DNA of 64,000 nt from Motilimonas eburnea. Its GTDB lineage: Bacteria; Pseudomonadota; Gammaproteobacteria; Enterobacterales; CBDFNC01. This document shows positions 28,868 to 38,775 of this stretch, piece by piece. The notes below the pieces were generated by a model. It did no database searches. It was not told where the DNA came from and was given only the letters and a program-made list of their open reading frames with translations. The position numbers were made by a program, and so were the translations under genes. Every line of letters begins with the position of its first letter. Position 1 is the first letter of the stretch. Location: positions 124,001 to 188,000 of the forward strand of contig NZ_JAIMJB010000001.1 of the NCBI RefSeq assembly GCF_021295345.1, read 5' to 3'.

Positions 28868-29890
28868 CTAAGAAAACAATAAGCCAATGGCGCGGCTTAG
28901 CTCGGGACTGCGATGAGGATCGCGGATCAAAGTTAATAGACTGGTGCGCAGGCCAGGCTGGGCCACTAAATCGGCAAATAACTGAACGAATAATTGCCCT
29001 TGGTCGATCAACGCCAGTTTTTCTAAATAAGCACGTTGCAACTCAGGCTCAGCTAAATCTTGCCAGCAGCGTGCTGCGATAGCGATAAACCATTGCGGAT
29101 CTTTGGCAAGGCCGGAATCAAGCTGATGTTTCATCAAGTTTTGGCGCATGCCACTGGCCTTGCAAGACGACATGGCGCGCAGTGCAAGTGTGGCTAATGC
29201 GGGCTGGGTTTGTCCTTTGGTTAAGGCAAAGTCGCGCAATGATTCGGCTAATGGGGTGCCTAAGTCTTGGTGCTCTAAACATTCCAATAAAATACCAAGG
29301 GGTGTTTCGGGGAGCTGAGGCAGGGCATTGATCAAGTGGGTTTCGTTAGCATCTTGTTTTAAACGCACCGCCACATCGGCAATGCCTTGCATGCCTAATT
29401 GTTGCCACTGTTGCCAATCAAGTTGGCCGCTGAAATAGGCATGAGCTTGCTCGTAATAGCGTGAAGCAGGGCGGGCTAAATCCAGGTTCAACTTGGCATG
29501 AAACACGGCCTTTTTGAGTTCGGCAGGCTTGAAGGTGTAAGGGTTATTAGCCAATCTCTCTTGCTGCTTTTCATCGGGTTTTTGCTCTAAAGTTGCGCCT
29601 AGGGCTTCTACCACAAGTTGAATAAAGTGAGTTTGCGGGCCAGCCAGTAGTAACCCTCTCTCATCCAAAGGCAACTTTAAAAACCAGATATAGTGCTCGG
29701 GTTGATCCGCTTGCCAAAAGACCACCGCCAGCCAAGCATGCTGTTGCAGCGGAAAGGGATATGGCACTTGGTTTTGTTCGACTTTTTTAAATTCGCTGGC
29801 GCTGATTTTTTGTACCTTGCGGCCCAGATCATAAATCCGGTATTGGCACTTAGCTTGGTCGAGAAAATCGGTCAGAGAATGAATATGCAT
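28868..29890 (-). CDS. DUF3549 family protein
   Basis: About 340 residues, cytoplasmic, mostly helical, with HEAT-like character in the second half (ALATLALRAMSS, LQRAYLEKLALI). ATG at 29890 follows AGGTGA; GTG at 29902 is an alternative. It heads the minus-strand run DUF3549-DUF3301-DUF2789-KfrA-like-DUF2310. The function is unknown. Confidence 0.83.
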   Translation of the reverse strand: MHIHSLTDFLDQAKCQYRIYDLGRKVQKISASEFKKVEQNQVPYPFPLQQHAWLAVVFWQADQPEHYIWFLKLPLDERGLLLAGPQTHFIQLVVEALGATLEQKPDEKQQERLANNPYTFKPAELKKAVFHAKLNLDLARPASRYYEQAHAYFSGQLDWQQWQQLGMQGIADVAVRLKQDANETHLINALPQLPETPLGILLECLEHQDLGTPLAESLRDFALTKGQTQPALATLALRAMSSCKASGMRQNLMKHQLDSGLAKDPQWFIAIAARCWQDLAEPELQRAYLEKLALIDQGQLFVQLFADLVAQPGLRTSLLTLIRDPHRSPELSRAIGLLFS

Positions 29891-29999
29891 CGTCGAAGTC
29901 ACCTATGAACTAATAGATAAAAATAGGCAGGCATTATAGGGCTTAAGGCTGACAGATGGTATATTTGCGGCCAAGTATTATTTGAATGAACTGTGATAG

Positions 30000-30326
30000 A
30001 TGGATCAAGCGGCTCACCTATTAACTTTATTAGCCCAGCTAAAAACCGCCATGGAGCAGGCCGACTTATGGCAAGCTCAGGCCCCAAGCGCCCAAGCCTT
30101 GCAAAGTCAGATGCCTTTTTGTATCGACACCTTAACCTTTGCCCAGTGGCTGCAGTTTGTGTTTCACCCGAAATTACAACACTTGGCCATTCATGGCTTG
30201 CCCTTGCCAAGTAACATAGAAGTACTGCCGATGGCTCAAGAAGCTTTGCCAGGACTCACCCATCAGGGCGAAGAGGTGGCTGAGATAATTGGCCAAATTG
30301 ATCAATTGCTTAGAGGAGACCAATAA
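30000..30326 (+). CDS. yqcC: YqcC family protein (DUF446)
   Basis: 108 residues, helical. The family signature MPFCIDTLTFAQWLQFVF lies near residue 38, with LPSNIEVLPMAQEA near 73. Its stop overlaps the truC start by one base. yqcC-truC-syd linkage is the same as in E. coli. The function is unknown. Confidence 0.9.
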   Translation: MDQAAHLLTLLAQLKTAMEQADLWQAQAPSAQALQSQMPFCIDTLTFAQWLQFVFHPKLQHLAIHGLPLPSNIEVLPMAQEALPGLTHQGEEVAEIIGQIDQLLRGDQ

Positions 30327-31099
30327 TGGCAGAAATCGATCAGCAGCTAAACGAAGCGAAGCCTGTAGCCCCGCTGGAAATCGTTTATCAAGATGACTAC
30401 CTGGTGGCCATTAACAAGCCCTCGGGGTTATTAGTGCACCGCAGTTGGTTAGATAAGGCGGCAACCCAGTTTGCGATGCAAATGCTACGTGACCAGTTAG
30501 GCCAATATGTTTATCCCATCCATCGCCTCGACAGGCCGACCTCAGGTTTGTTGTTGTTTGCCTTAAGCTCGGAAGTAGCCAACATCATGAGCGAGCAATT
30601 TGCTGCTCGCCAGCCGCAAAAAACCTATTACGCGGTGGTCAGAGGGTGGTGCGGTGATGGCGAACTGGATTACCCTTTAAAAGAAGAGCTAGACAAGATA
30701 GCCGATAAACATGCCAGTCAAGAGGCCAGCTATAAGGAGGCTATCACCCAGTATAAATGCTTACAGCAGGTTGAGCTACCTTATCCGGTTGGACGCTACC
30801 AAAGTGCGCGCTATAGCCTGATGCAATTGATGCCGAAAACCGGGCGTAAGCATCAACTGCGTCGCCATCTAGCTCATCTAAGGCACCCTATTATTGGGGA
30901 TACGAGCCACGGCGATGGCAAACAAAATGCGTTCGCAAAACAAACCTTAGGCAATCAAAGGTTGTTGTTACATGCCGCTAAACTGGTTTGCTCACATCCC
31001 ATTACGGGAGAGGCCATGACCATGGTTGCGCCTTTACCCGACGATTTCCAACAATTCCTAACACGCTGTGAAATGAGTCTCTCGGGCGGTGCTATATAA
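30326..31099 (+). CDS. truC: tRNA pseudouridine(65) synthase TruC
   Basis: RluA-family pseudouridine synthase for U65 of tRNA-Ile and tRNA-Asp. The catalytic Asp is in HRLDRPTSGLLLFAL near residue 73. The second conserved region is PKTGRKHQLRRHLAHL. The length of 257 is normal. AGAGGAG lies 8 bases before ATG. Confidence 0.95.
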   Translation: MAEIDQQLNEAKPVAPLEIVYQDDYLVAINKPSGLLVHRSWLDKAATQFAMQMLRDQLGQYVYPIHRLDRPTSGLLLFALSSEVANIMSEQFAARQPQKTYYAVVRGWCGDGELDYPLKEELDKIADKHASQEASYKEAITQYKCLQQVELPYPVGRYQSARYSLMQLMPKTGRKHQLRRHLAHLRHPIIGDTSHGDGKQNAFAKQTLGNQRLLLHAAKLVCSHPITGEAMTMVAPLPDDFQQFLTRCEMSLSGGAI

Positions 31100-31269
31100 C
31101 CCTCCAGCGTCTTTTTCAGCCTGTTTTGCCGTTACTTAGCTTTGCATCTGTTCCAGTGCTGTAACGGCTAACAAGGAAATGCCTCCCTCCCTGATTTAAG
31201 TTATTGATAAATAGAAACTAATAATTGTTACTTTTTGTTACATAACGACAATTAAGTTTTTGAACTAGA

Positions 31270-31285
31270 ACAAGTTTTAACTTGT
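31270..31285. promoter_or_regulatory. Palindrome upstream of ptsG
   Basis: ACAAGT-TTTA-ACTTGT lies 92 bases before the ptsG start, in the 277-base AT-rich gap after truC. It may be an operator or part of the promoter region. I cannot assign it to a known regulator, and no other clear element is seen in the gap. Confidence 0.35.
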
Positions 31286-31376
31286 AAATCTTGTGCTTTA
31301 ATTAATTCATCCGCTGATAACTTTACTGACCGAGTATTGACTATCAGTGACGTTTTGTAATGAGAGGAGATTCACT

Positions 31377-32873
31377 ATGTTTAAGGCGCTATTTGCAAGC
31401 CTGCAAAAAGTGGGTAAGTCGCTGATGCTACCTGTGTCAGTGTTGCCTGTTGCGGGTATTTTACTCGGGGTCGGTGCAGCTAATTTTAGCTTCCTGCCGG
31501 ATATTGTGTCTGAGTTAATGAAAAATGCAGGCGATTCAGTATTTGGGCAAATGCCATTATTGTTTGCGGTTGGTGTCGCACTAGGCTTTACCAAAAACGA
31601 TGGCGTGGCTGCTTTGGCCGCCATTGTTGGTTACGGTATCATGCAATCCGTTCTGAGTATGCTAGGGAATATGGAACTGAGCTCTGTTCAAGAAGCTGCT
31701 GCGGCTGCCGGTAATGTTTTATCTGATTTAGATATGAAAGGTGTGACCGATAAATACCAAACGGGTGTACTTGGTGGTGTATTAGCTGGCTCTTTGGCTG
31801 CATGGGCATTTAATCGTTACTACAGAATTCAATTACCTGAGTATTTAGGTTTCTTTGCTGGTAAACGTGCTGTGCCAATTATCACTGGTATCTTAGCTAT
31901 CGTACTTGGTGTTGTTTTATCGGTTGTATGGCCCCCTATTGCAAGTGTAATTAGTGCTTTCTCCCATTGGGCTGCTTACCAAAACCCTGCGTTAGCCTTT
32001 GGTATTTATGGTGTGGTTGAGCGTAGTATGATCCCATTTGGTTTACATCATATCTGGAATGTGCCTTTCTTTTTTGAAGCAGGGCAGTGTGTTGACTCTT
32101 CTGGCGCTGTGCGCAACGGTATTTTAACTTGTTACCAAGTCGCCGATGAAGCGTCACGTGCAGCGGGTAATGGATTTGGTCAATTAGCCGGTGGTTTCAT
32201 GTTTAAAATGTATGGTCTGCCAGCAGCGGCAATTGCAATTTGGCATTGTGCAAAACCTGAAAACAAAGCAAAAGTAGGGGGCATTATGATCTCTGCTGCG
32301 CTTACCTCCTTTCTAACAGGTATCACAGAGCCAATCGAATTTGCGTTCTTATTTGTTGCGCCGGTTCTGTATGCAATTCACGCTGTTTTGGCAGGCTCTG
32401 CATTTGTGCTTACTAACATGCTGGGTATGGTGCACGGTACAACTTTCTCACACGGCTTTATTGACTTTGTGGTGTTATTCGCAAACTCAAATAAAGGCTG
32501 GATGTTCCCACTACTTGGCTTAGGTTATGCTGCTCTATACTACGTTATTTTCCGTTTCACTATCATCAAGCTAGACCTTAAAACACCGGGGCGTGAAGAT
32601 GAAGTTGAGCAAACGAGCGCTGCTGTTGAAGGCTCTGACATGTCAAAAGAGCTGGTGGCTGCCTTTGGTGGTAAAGACAACATCACTAACCTAGATGCGT
32701 GTATTACCCGTTTACGTATCAGTGTGAAAAGCGTCGATGCGGTGAACAAAGATCGCCTAAAAGAGCTCGGTGCGAAAGGCGTCGTGGTCGCCGGTGATGG
32801 CGTGCAAGCTATCTTTGGTACTCAATCGGACAACTTGAAAACCGATATGGAAGAATACATTGCTGGCCTGTAG
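31377..32873 (+). CDS. ptsG: PTS glucose-specific transporter subunit IIBC
   Basis: Phosphotransferase-system glucose permease. The EIIC membrane domain spans residues 1-390, with [17 protein letters not shown] and the substrate signature [16 protein letters not shown]. The EIIB domain follows, with phosphorylated Cys442 in [12 protein letters not shown]. Similarity to E. coli PtsG runs the whole length; the insert after [15 protein letters not shown] is longer. ATG at 31377 has GAGGAGA upstream. No ptsH, ptsI or crr is nearby, so the phosphate supply must be encoded elsewhere. Confidence 0.93.
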   Translation: MFKALFASLQKVGKSLMLPVSVLPVAGILLGVGAANFSFLPDIVSELMKNAGDSVFGQMPLLFAVGVALGFTKNDGVAALAAIVGYGIMQSVLSMLGNMELSSVQEAAAAAGNVLSDLDMKGVTDKYQTGVLGGVLAGSLAAWAFNRYYRIQLPEYLGFFAGKRAVPIITGILAIVLGVVLSVVWPPIASVISAFSHWAAYQNPALAFGIYGVVERSMIPFGLHHIWNVPFFFEAGQCVDSSGAVRNGILTCYQVADEASRAAGNGFGQLAGGFMFKMYGLPAAAIAIWHCAKPENKAKVGGIMISAALTSFLTGITEPIEFAFLFVAPVLYAIHAVLAGSAFVLTNMLGMVHGTTFSHGFIDFVVLFANSNKGWMFPLLGLGYAALYYVIFRFTIIKLDLKTPGREDEVEQTSAAVEGSDMSKELVAAFGGKDNITNLDACITRLRISVKSVDAVNKDRLKELGAKGVVVAGDGVQAIFGTQSDNLKTDMEEYIAGL

Positions 32874-32891
32874 GCCGTGATATCTAGCTTG

Positions 32892-32916
32892 AAAGGAGCC
32901 TAACGGCTCCTTTTTT
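32892..32916 (+). terminator. Terminator after ptsG
   Basis: The stem AAAGGAGCC / GGCTCCTTT has loop TAAC and is followed by further T, 18 bases after the ptsG stop. A textbook intrinsic terminator. Confidence 0.92.
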
Positions 32917-33046
32917 ATGACTTTAGTTTTCAGCTTTTTATCAAAATTGGGTTGCAAACACTCTCCTTATCTTTGAAATGTCGACAAAATTTAACTTTAC
33001 TGGTTTAATATTTAACAATCATCAAATTCAGATAAAGTGAATATTT

Positions 33047-34180
33047 ATGGCAACACCAGAACCAGCAACCACCGCGCCGGCGTCACCCGAGCAGTCGACT
33101 CCCGAATCCAATAACAATAAAACTAATAAAATCAAAAAAGTAACTAATATTTTATTGTTGGTACTTTTAGCGATGTTTGTATTTCACTTGGTTGCCGATA
33201 GATTTATTCCTTCAACCGACTTGGCCCGCGTGCGAGGTTTTGTGGTGCCCGTTGCACCTCAAGTGGCTGCGGATGTTGTGGAAATCATGGTCAAACCTAA
33301 CGAATTTGTAAAAGAAGGGGATACCTTAGTTAAATTGGACCCCACGGATTATGAAATTGCTTACAAACAAGCCGTTGAATCGGTCGAGCAAGCCAAGCAA
33401 GGGGTGGGAGCGCAAACCGCCAGCGTGGTCTCGGCAGAAGCTCGCGTGAGTGAAGCCCAAGCAAACTTAGTCAACGCGCAAGCTCAGTATAAGCGTATAG
33501 CGGCGTTAGCTGAAAAAGGAGTGGTATCTAAAGCCGATAAAGATAACGCCAATGCTGGGCTGTCGACTGCACGAGCAGGCGTAGCCAGTGCCAAAGCCGA
33601 GCTGGAAAAGGTGAAAGAGCAGTTGGGAGCAACGGGTGAAGATAACAGCCAGTTACAGTCAGCATTGTTAGCTCTAGAAAAAGCACAATTAGATTTGTCG
33701 AGAACTCATATTTTAGCGCCTTCCGATGGTGGCGTGTCTAACTTTAAGCTTGATGTCGGGTTCCGCGCCAATGTGGGCCAGCCATTAATGACCTTTATTT
33801 CCACCGATTCGGTATGGGTGGAGGCGTATTTCAGAGAAAACAGCTTAGGTAATCTTAAGCCGGGAGACGAAGTCGAAATTGCTCTGGACTATGCACCTGG
33901 TAAAGTGTTCAAAGGAGCGATTGCTAATATCGATTATGGTGTGGATTGGGGACAAAATGAGCAAGCGGGTAAGCTGGCGCAGATCAGTTCACAATCAAGT
34001 TGGTTGCGTGATACCCAGCGATTCCCTGTCACCATTGAATTTACTGATTCTGAAGCTAAGGGCTATTTACGTGTGGGTGGCCAAGCGGATGTCATCGCTT
34101 ACAGTGAAGATGCTTCCTTGCTGCGTCCTATCGGTCGCATCTGGATCCGTTTCTTAAGTTGGCTTTCTTATGTCAGATAA
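33047..34180 (+). CDS. Membrane fusion protein of HlyD/EmrA type
   Basis: 377 residues. A Pro/Thr-rich cytoplasmic start of 30 residues precedes a transmembrane helix (ILLLVLLAMFVFHLV). The barrel-sandwich (lipoyl) half-motifs are near VRGFVVPVAPQVAADV and HILAPSDGGVSNF, separated by a long Ala-rich coiled-coil hairpin. A beta-barrel follows (VWVEAYFRENSLGNLKPGD). Such proteins link an inner-membrane pump to the outer membrane. It overlaps the next gene by 11 bases, which points to a dedicated partner. Substrate unknown. Confidence 0.9.
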   Translation: MATPEPATTAPASPEQSTPESNNNKTNKIKKVTNILLLVLLAMFVFHLVADRFIPSTDLARVRGFVVPVAPQVAADVVEIMVKPNEFVKEGDTLVKLDPTDYEIAYKQAVESVEQAKQGVGAQTASVVSAEARVSEAQANLVNAQAQYKRIAALAEKGVVSKADKDNANAGLSTARAGVASAKAELEKVKEQLGATGEDNSQLQSALLALEKAQLDLSRTHILAPSDGGVSNFKLDVGFRANVGQPLMTFISTDSVWVEAYFRENSLGNLKPGDEVEIALDYAPGKVFKGAIANIDYGVDWGQNEQAGKLAQISSQSSWLRDTQRFPVTIEFTDSEAKGYLRVGGQADVIAYSEDASLLRPIGRIWIRFLSWLSYVR

Positions 34181-35291
34181 GTCGCAAGGCGCTGAGCTTG
34201 AGATAGTAAAGCCTGAGGAGTCATTCACTCCCGTATACAGCCCTGGGGAAATTTTGCAACGTAGGGTGCTGCGGTTTACCTTAGGCATCACCCTCGCGGT
34301 GGCTATCTCGGCGTTAGTCAACTGGACCTTGGCTTACATTATGCCCATCTTATTAGCCAAGTTTTTGGTTGATAGGCAAGCGCCTCGGGTGCAAACGGTC
34401 TATGAGCTGGTGATCTCTATGCTGCTTACCATCGTCATCGCTTGGTTTGTAAGTGTGGGACTTCTAGAGTACCCCAGTCTTTTATTACCCCTTATCGCCG
34501 TATTGCTCTTGGTGTCGTATTACCTGTTTACGGACCCAAGGTGGAATTTCTTTGCCACTATGCTACTTGTTTCTTCCCTTGTTATCCCCTACACCGCGAT
34601 TATCTCGCCGGGGATTGGCATGGTGGTGGGGGTGGGCTTATGTTTTTCGGGGTTAGTGTCTGTGCTGCTATTTTCACTGCTACACATCTACCTGCCCGAC
34701 CTTGCCGGAGAAAAAGAGCAACTCGCAGAATCCGAACTGGATAAAGCCACACGGCTGTTTGAGTCGGTTAAAGCGCTGATTATTGCCTTCCCTGTGATCG
34801 TGTTTATTTACACCTTTGAGTTATCAGGGGCCATGCTAACCATGATCTTTGTTGCGATTTTATCATTGCAAACCGCAGGGCAAAAAAGCGTTAAACTCAC
34901 CTTGTTTATGCTGCTCACTAACATCATTGGCGGCATCATAGCGATAGTTGTCTATAACCTCGTCTCATTTGTACCTGTGATTGGGTTCTATCTGTGTCTT
35001 ATCTTTGTTATTTCATTGCAGTTTGCACACAAGATGTACGCCAATCCCGATAAGGCCATGGTTTTTTCTACTATTTTTAGTACCTTACTGGTACTGGTTA
35101 GTTCGACAATGGCGTCTGGATCGGGTGATGTAGACAGTAACTTTTATGCCCGTATTGCCCAAATCGGCGGTGCATGTGTTTATCTCGTTGTTATTTCATT
35201 TTTTATCGAAGGGAAAAAGTGGAATAGATTAAGATCCCTCTTCATTGATCAAGCATCGACTAAGGAACCGATCAAATATGAAACCAAATAA
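34170..35291 (+). CDS. DUF2955 / FUSC-like membrane transporter
   Basis: 373 residues with about ten predicted transmembrane helices in two groups, split by a cytoplasmic loop (LPDLAGEKEQLAESELDKATRL). The layout resembles fusaric-acid-resistance (FUSC/AaeB) pumps and the DUF2955 family, which is commonly paired with an HlyD-type fusion protein as here. Export of an aromatic or amphipathic compound is a reasonable guess but not shown by the sequence. Confidence 0.8.
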   Translation: MSDKSQGAELEIVKPEESFTPVYSPGEILQRRVLRFTLGITLAVAISALVNWTLAYIMPILLAKFLVDRQAPRVQTVYELVISMLLTIVIAWFVSVGLLEYPSLLLPLIAVLLLVSYYLFTDPRWNFFATMLLVSSLVIPYTAIISPGIGMVVGVGLCFSGLVSVLLFSLLHIYLPDLAGEKEQLAESELDKATRLFESVKALIIAFPVIVFIYTFELSGAMLTMIFVAILSLQTAGQKSVKLTLFMLLTNIIGGIIAIVVYNLVSFVPVIGFYLCLIFVISLQFAHKMYANPDKAMVFSTIFSTLLVLVSSTMASGSGDVDSNFYARIAQIGGACVYLVVISFFIEGKKWNRLRSLFIDQASTKEPIKYETK

Positions 35292-36396
35292 ACTCACCTC
35301 GACGGACTCGTTCTCGACCCAAGCCGTGGATGCGGCGATTAAAATTATCGTGGTGTTATTGATGATTGGCTGGTGTGTTGAAATTATTCGCCCCTTCATT
35401 TTATTAATTACTTGGGGGGCAATTATTGCGGTGGCCTTGTATCCCGTCACTCAGTTTGTCAGTAATAAAGTGAAGCTAACGCAAGGAAAAGCCAGCCTAT
35501 TGGTCACCTTAGTTTGTTTGGCGGTACTATTGGTACCTGCGGTGATGTTTTCTGGAGCGATATTTAGTAGCTCGCAAGAGTTTATTCATGCTTTACAAGA
35601 AGGCAACCTACAATTGCCTGCACCAAAAGAAAGTGTGGCTGACTGGCCCATCATAGGAGAGGCTGTTTATAAAACTTGGAGCAATGCCGTGTCCAATGTT
35701 AAGGCGTTTACCGTGCAGCATGCCAGTGAAGTGAAAGAGGTTGTGCTTTATTTAGTCGGTATGATAGGGGGCGCCGGACTGACGACGTTGCAATTTGTCC
35801 TATCGATAATCATTGCGGGTGTATTTATGACCAACGCCCAAGCCTGCGGCGCCGTTTTCCAGCGTATCGCAGTGCGCCTAGCGGGTAGCCATGGTGATGA
35901 GTTTGCATCGTTGTCTGCGGCCACCGTGCGCAGCGTGGTACAAGGTGTGATTGGGGTGGCGGTGATCCAAGCGGTACTGGCTGGTTTAGGCATGGCCTTG
36001 GTTGGCGTGCCCGCCACAGGTATTTGGGTGGTTGCAGTGCTGATCTTAGCCATAGTACAGCTGCCCGCAATCCTTATTTTGGGGCCCATTATTGCCTATG
36101 TTTACACAGTTGAATCCAGTACCGTTGCCACTATCTTTATGATTTGGAGCTTGTTTGTCGGAGTGAGCGATTCATTCTTAAAGCCGATGCTAATGGGACG
36201 CGGTGTTGATATTCCGATGTTAGTCATCTTACTCGGCGCCATTGGTGGCATGCTGATGTCAGGTTTAATTGGCCTATTTGTTGGCGCGGTAGTCTTAGCG
36301 TTAGGTTATAAATTACTGATGGCATGGCTCTCTCATGATGACGCTTCCGATGAAGCCCCTGATACGCGCAGTGCTGATACTCAACTTGCTGAGTAA
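35278..36396 (+). CDS. AI-2E family transporter
   Basis: 372 residues with the AI-2E family layout: N-terminal paired helices (VVLLMIGWCVEIIRPFILLI), a soluble stretch, then five or more helices with LMGRGVDIPMLVILLGAIGG, the family signature. Despite the family name, members transport varied solutes. ATG at 35278 lies within the end of the DUF2955 gene and has AAGGA upstream, so the three genes are one transcript. Confidence 0.88.
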   Translation: MKPNKLTSTDSFSTQAVDAAIKIIVVLLMIGWCVEIIRPFILLITWGAIIAVALYPVTQFVSNKVKLTQGKASLLVTLVCLAVLLVPAVMFSGAIFSSSQEFIHALQEGNLQLPAPKESVADWPIIGEAVYKTWSNAVSNVKAFTVQHASEVKEVVLYLVGMIGGAGLTTLQFVLSIIIAGVFMTNAQACGAVFQRIAVRLAGSHGDEFASLSAATVRSVVQGVIGVAVIQAVLAGLGMALVGVPATGIWVVAVLILAIVQLPAILILGPIIAYVYTVESSTVATIFMIWSLFVGVSDSFLKPMLMGRGVDIPMLVILLGAIGGMLMSGLIGLFVGAVVLALGYKLLMAWLSHDDASDEAPDTRSADTQLAE

Positions 36397-36531
36397 TTTT
36401 AAATCTTCTGAATCCAGTACCGCAAAATATGAACTGATGTGATATTTTGCGGTATTTCCCGCTGTTTCAACTTGAGCCAAAAAGCCGATAGCCGCGTATC
36501 TTTGTGACCATGAGAATATTAAGGTAACAAG

Positions 36532-36705
36532 ATGTTAAAGTGGCTGTTAGGTAACCCAGAGAAAAAATTACGCAAGCGATATGATGCCAAGCTTGAGCAA
36601 GCCATGCTGGCCCAGCGTCGTGGTGACATGAAGTCCTTTGCGTTTTTGAGTGCAGAAGCCGAGCAGATTTGGCAACAGATTGAGGGATTACAGCAAAGTA
36701 GGTAG
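36532..36705 (+). CDS. Small DUF6435 / Lacal_2735-type protein
   Basis: 57 residues, starting MLKWLLGNPEKKLRKRYD and ending IEGLQQSR. AAGG lies 7 bases before ATG. The pattern (short hydrophobic start, GNP, then a charged helix with QAMLAQRRGDMKSFA) fits the small Lacal_2735 family (DUF6435). A hairpin terminator follows. The function is unknown. Confidence 0.8.
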   Translation: MLKWLLGNPEKKLRKRYDAKLEQAMLAQRRGDMKSFAFLSAEAEQIWQQIEGLQQSR

Positions 36706-36716
36706 CCCTTAAACGA

Positions 36717-36740
36717 AAACCCTCGACGTAACGAGGGTTT
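36717..36740. terminator. Bidirectional terminator between the small gene and trpA
   Basis: AAACCCTCG / CGAGGGTTT with loop ACGTAA. T-rich sequence follows on both strands, so it can end both the plus-strand small gene and the minus-strand trp operon. Confidence 0.8.
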
Positions 36741-36769
36741 GGTTTAGTGTCATTGTGTGATTTTGATGG

Positions 36770-37579
36770 TTACTTTTGCGTAGCAGCCTTCATTGAGCTG
36801 ATAAAAGCAGCCATTTGCTCAAGTAGCGCGGTTTCATTATCCACGTTTTGCTCGATGATTTTAACCACAGCTGATCCAGAGATCGCACCCGCTGCGCCTG
36901 CCGCAATGGCCTCTTTCACTTGGTTTGGCTCAGAAATACCAAACCCTAATAGTGCAGGGGGCGCTTGGTACTTGGTTAAGTTAGCGAGTAGGCTTTCAAC
37001 GGGCTTGCCTGCCTTGGTTTCCGCACCCGTTACGCCTGCACGGCTTAATAGATAAGTATATCCGCCGCCGTATTTACCCACTAACTCCATGGTGTGCTCG
37101 TCACCGTTTGGTGGCGCGATGAAGATAGGGTGAATACCATACTTGGCTGCGGCTTCGCGGTAAGGGCCGCTTTCTTCTACTGGCACATCAGCAATCAGCA
37201 GTGAATCTACCCCCGCTTTAGCGCAACGGGCATAAAAGTTATCAACGCCATTGCTAAAAACCAGGTTTGCATACAGCAACAAACCAATCGGTAAATCGGG
37301 GTATTTAGCGCGGATTTCGCTAAGCATTTCAAAGCAAGTGTCTGGCGTGGTACCGCTGTTCAATGCGCGCGTTGACGCATCTTGAATGGTTGGGCCATCG
37401 GCCACAGGATCAGAAAATGGGATCCCGAGCTCAAGGGCGTCAGCGCCTGACTCAACTAAACAATCGACAATCTTCATCGATAATTCGCGGTTAGGATCGC
37501 CAAGGGCGATAAAAGGCACAAACGCACCTTGGTTCTTTTCTGCTAATGCCGCAAAGCATTGTTCATATCTTTGAGTCAT
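36770..37579 (-). CDS. trpA: Tryptophan synthase alpha subunit
   Basis: Cleaves indole-3-glycerol phosphate to indole for TrpB. The catalytic Glu is in [11 protein letters not shown] and the Asp in [18 protein letters not shown]; phosphate-binding LLGFGISEP and [10 protein letters not shown] are present. The length of 269 is normal. Its ATG overlaps the trpB stop by one base, keeping the alpha/beta pair coupled. Confidence 0.97.
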   Translation of the reverse strand: MTQRYEQCFAALAEKNQGAFVPFIALGDPNRELSMKIVDCLVESGADALELGIPFSDPVADGPTIQDASTRALNSGTTPDTCFEMLSEIRAKYPDLPIGLLLYANLVFSNGVDNFYARCAKAGVDSLLIADVPVEESGPYREAAAKYGIHPIFIAPPNGDEHTMELVGKYGGGYTYLLSRAGVTGAETKAGKPVESLLANLTKYQAPPALLGFGISEPNQVKEAIAAGAAGAISGSAVVKIIEQNVDNETALLEQMAAFISSMKAATQK

Positions 37580-38766
37580 TACATTAATCCTTTTTCTTCA
37601 AATAGCTCAGCCACGGTAAAGATGTCTTTATCGCCACGGCCTGATAAGTTAACTATGATGCTTTGCTCTTTGTCATCTTGCTCGATGATTTTGAGTGCAT
37701 AAGCAAGGGCGTGCGCTGACTCAAGCGCAGGAATAATACCTTCTTTACGAGCAAGCTCGTGAAACGCGGCTAAGGCTTCGTCATCGGTTACCGACTCGTA
37801 TTGAGCGCGGCCAATGGAGTGCAAGTAAGCATGCTGTGGACCAACGGATGGGAAGTCTAAACCCGCCGATACCGAGTAAGATTCTTCTACTTGGCCGTAC
37901 TCGTCTTGCATCATCATCGATGCCATACCAAAGAAGATACCTTTACGGCCATGGCGTAGTGGTGCACCGTGTTGCGGTGTGTCGATGCCTTTACCAGCTG
38001 GCTCAACGCCAATCAGTTCAACCGACTCATCATCAATAAAATCAGCAAAAATACCGATGGCATTAGAGCCACCGCCAACACAAGCAATCACCTTGTTTGG
38101 TAGTACTTGCTCTTTTTCTAAATGCTGGGCGCGCGCTTCTTCGCCAATCACGCGCTGGAATTCACGCACGATAGTGGGGAAAGGATGCGGGCCTGCCGCG
38201 GTGCCTAGTAGGTAATGGGCTTTATCATAGCTGGCGGTCCAATCGCGTAATGCTTCGTTACAAGCATCTTTTAGGGTCGATGAGCCTGAGGTCACTGGGA
38301 TTACTTCAGCGCCCATTAAACGCATGCGAAACACATTTGGCTTTTGACGTTCACAGTCTTTAGCGCCCATGTAAACCTTACATTTTAAGCCCAAAAGCGC
38401 ACAAGCTAGGGCTGAAGCCACCCCATGTTGACCAGCACCGGTTTCGGCTATGATTTCGGTTTTACCCATGCGTTTAGCCAGTAGCGCTTGACCTAAGACT
38501 TGGTTGGTTTTGTGCGCGCCGCCGTGAAGTAAATCTTCACGCTTTAGATATAGTTTGGTTTTCTTGCCTTTGGTCAGATTGCTACATAGCGTCAATGGCG
38601 TTGGACGGCCAGCATATTCTTTTAGTAGCTCTCTAAACTCTGCGATAAATTCAGGATCGTTTTGCGCCTTAATGAATTCTTCTTCCAGCTGGTTTAACGC
38701 TGGCATCAGAATTTGGGGGACGAACATACCGCCAAATTCACCAAAATAGGGATTTAATTTACTCAT
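37579..38766 (-). CDS. trpB: Tryptophan synthase beta subunit
   Basis: PLP enzyme joining indole and serine. The PLP lysine is in [18 protein letters not shown] near residue 87. The phosphate loop is [10 protein letters not shown], and the helix-6 region is [10 protein letters not shown]. The length of 395 is that of the TrpB1 class. Operon position between trpCF and trpA. Confidence 0.98.
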   Translation of the reverse strand: MSKLNPYFGEFGGMFVPQILMPALNQLEEEFIKAQNDPEFIAEFRELLKEYAGRPTPLTLCSNLTKGKKTKLYLKREDLLHGGAHKTNQVLGQALLAKRMGKTEIIAETGAGQHGVASALACALLGLKCKVYMGAKDCERQKPNVFRMRLMGAEVIPVTSGSSTLKDACNEALRDWTASYDKAHYLLGTAAGPHPFPTIVREFQRVIGEEARAQHLEKEQVLPNKVIACVGGGSNAIGIFADFIDDESVELIGVEPAGKGIDTPQHGAPLRHGRKGIFFGMASMMMQDEYGQVEESYSVSAGLDFPSVGPQHAYLHSIGRAQYESVTDDEALAAFHELARKEGIIPALESAHALAYALKIIEQDDKEQSIIVNLSGRGDKDIFTVAELFEEKGLM

Positions 38767-38775
38767 TGCTCTGCC

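Noticed and set aside
29899-30210. 103-codon reverse-strand frame opposite yqcC
   Set aside because: Antisense to a well-recognised YqcC gene with no family resemblance of its own.
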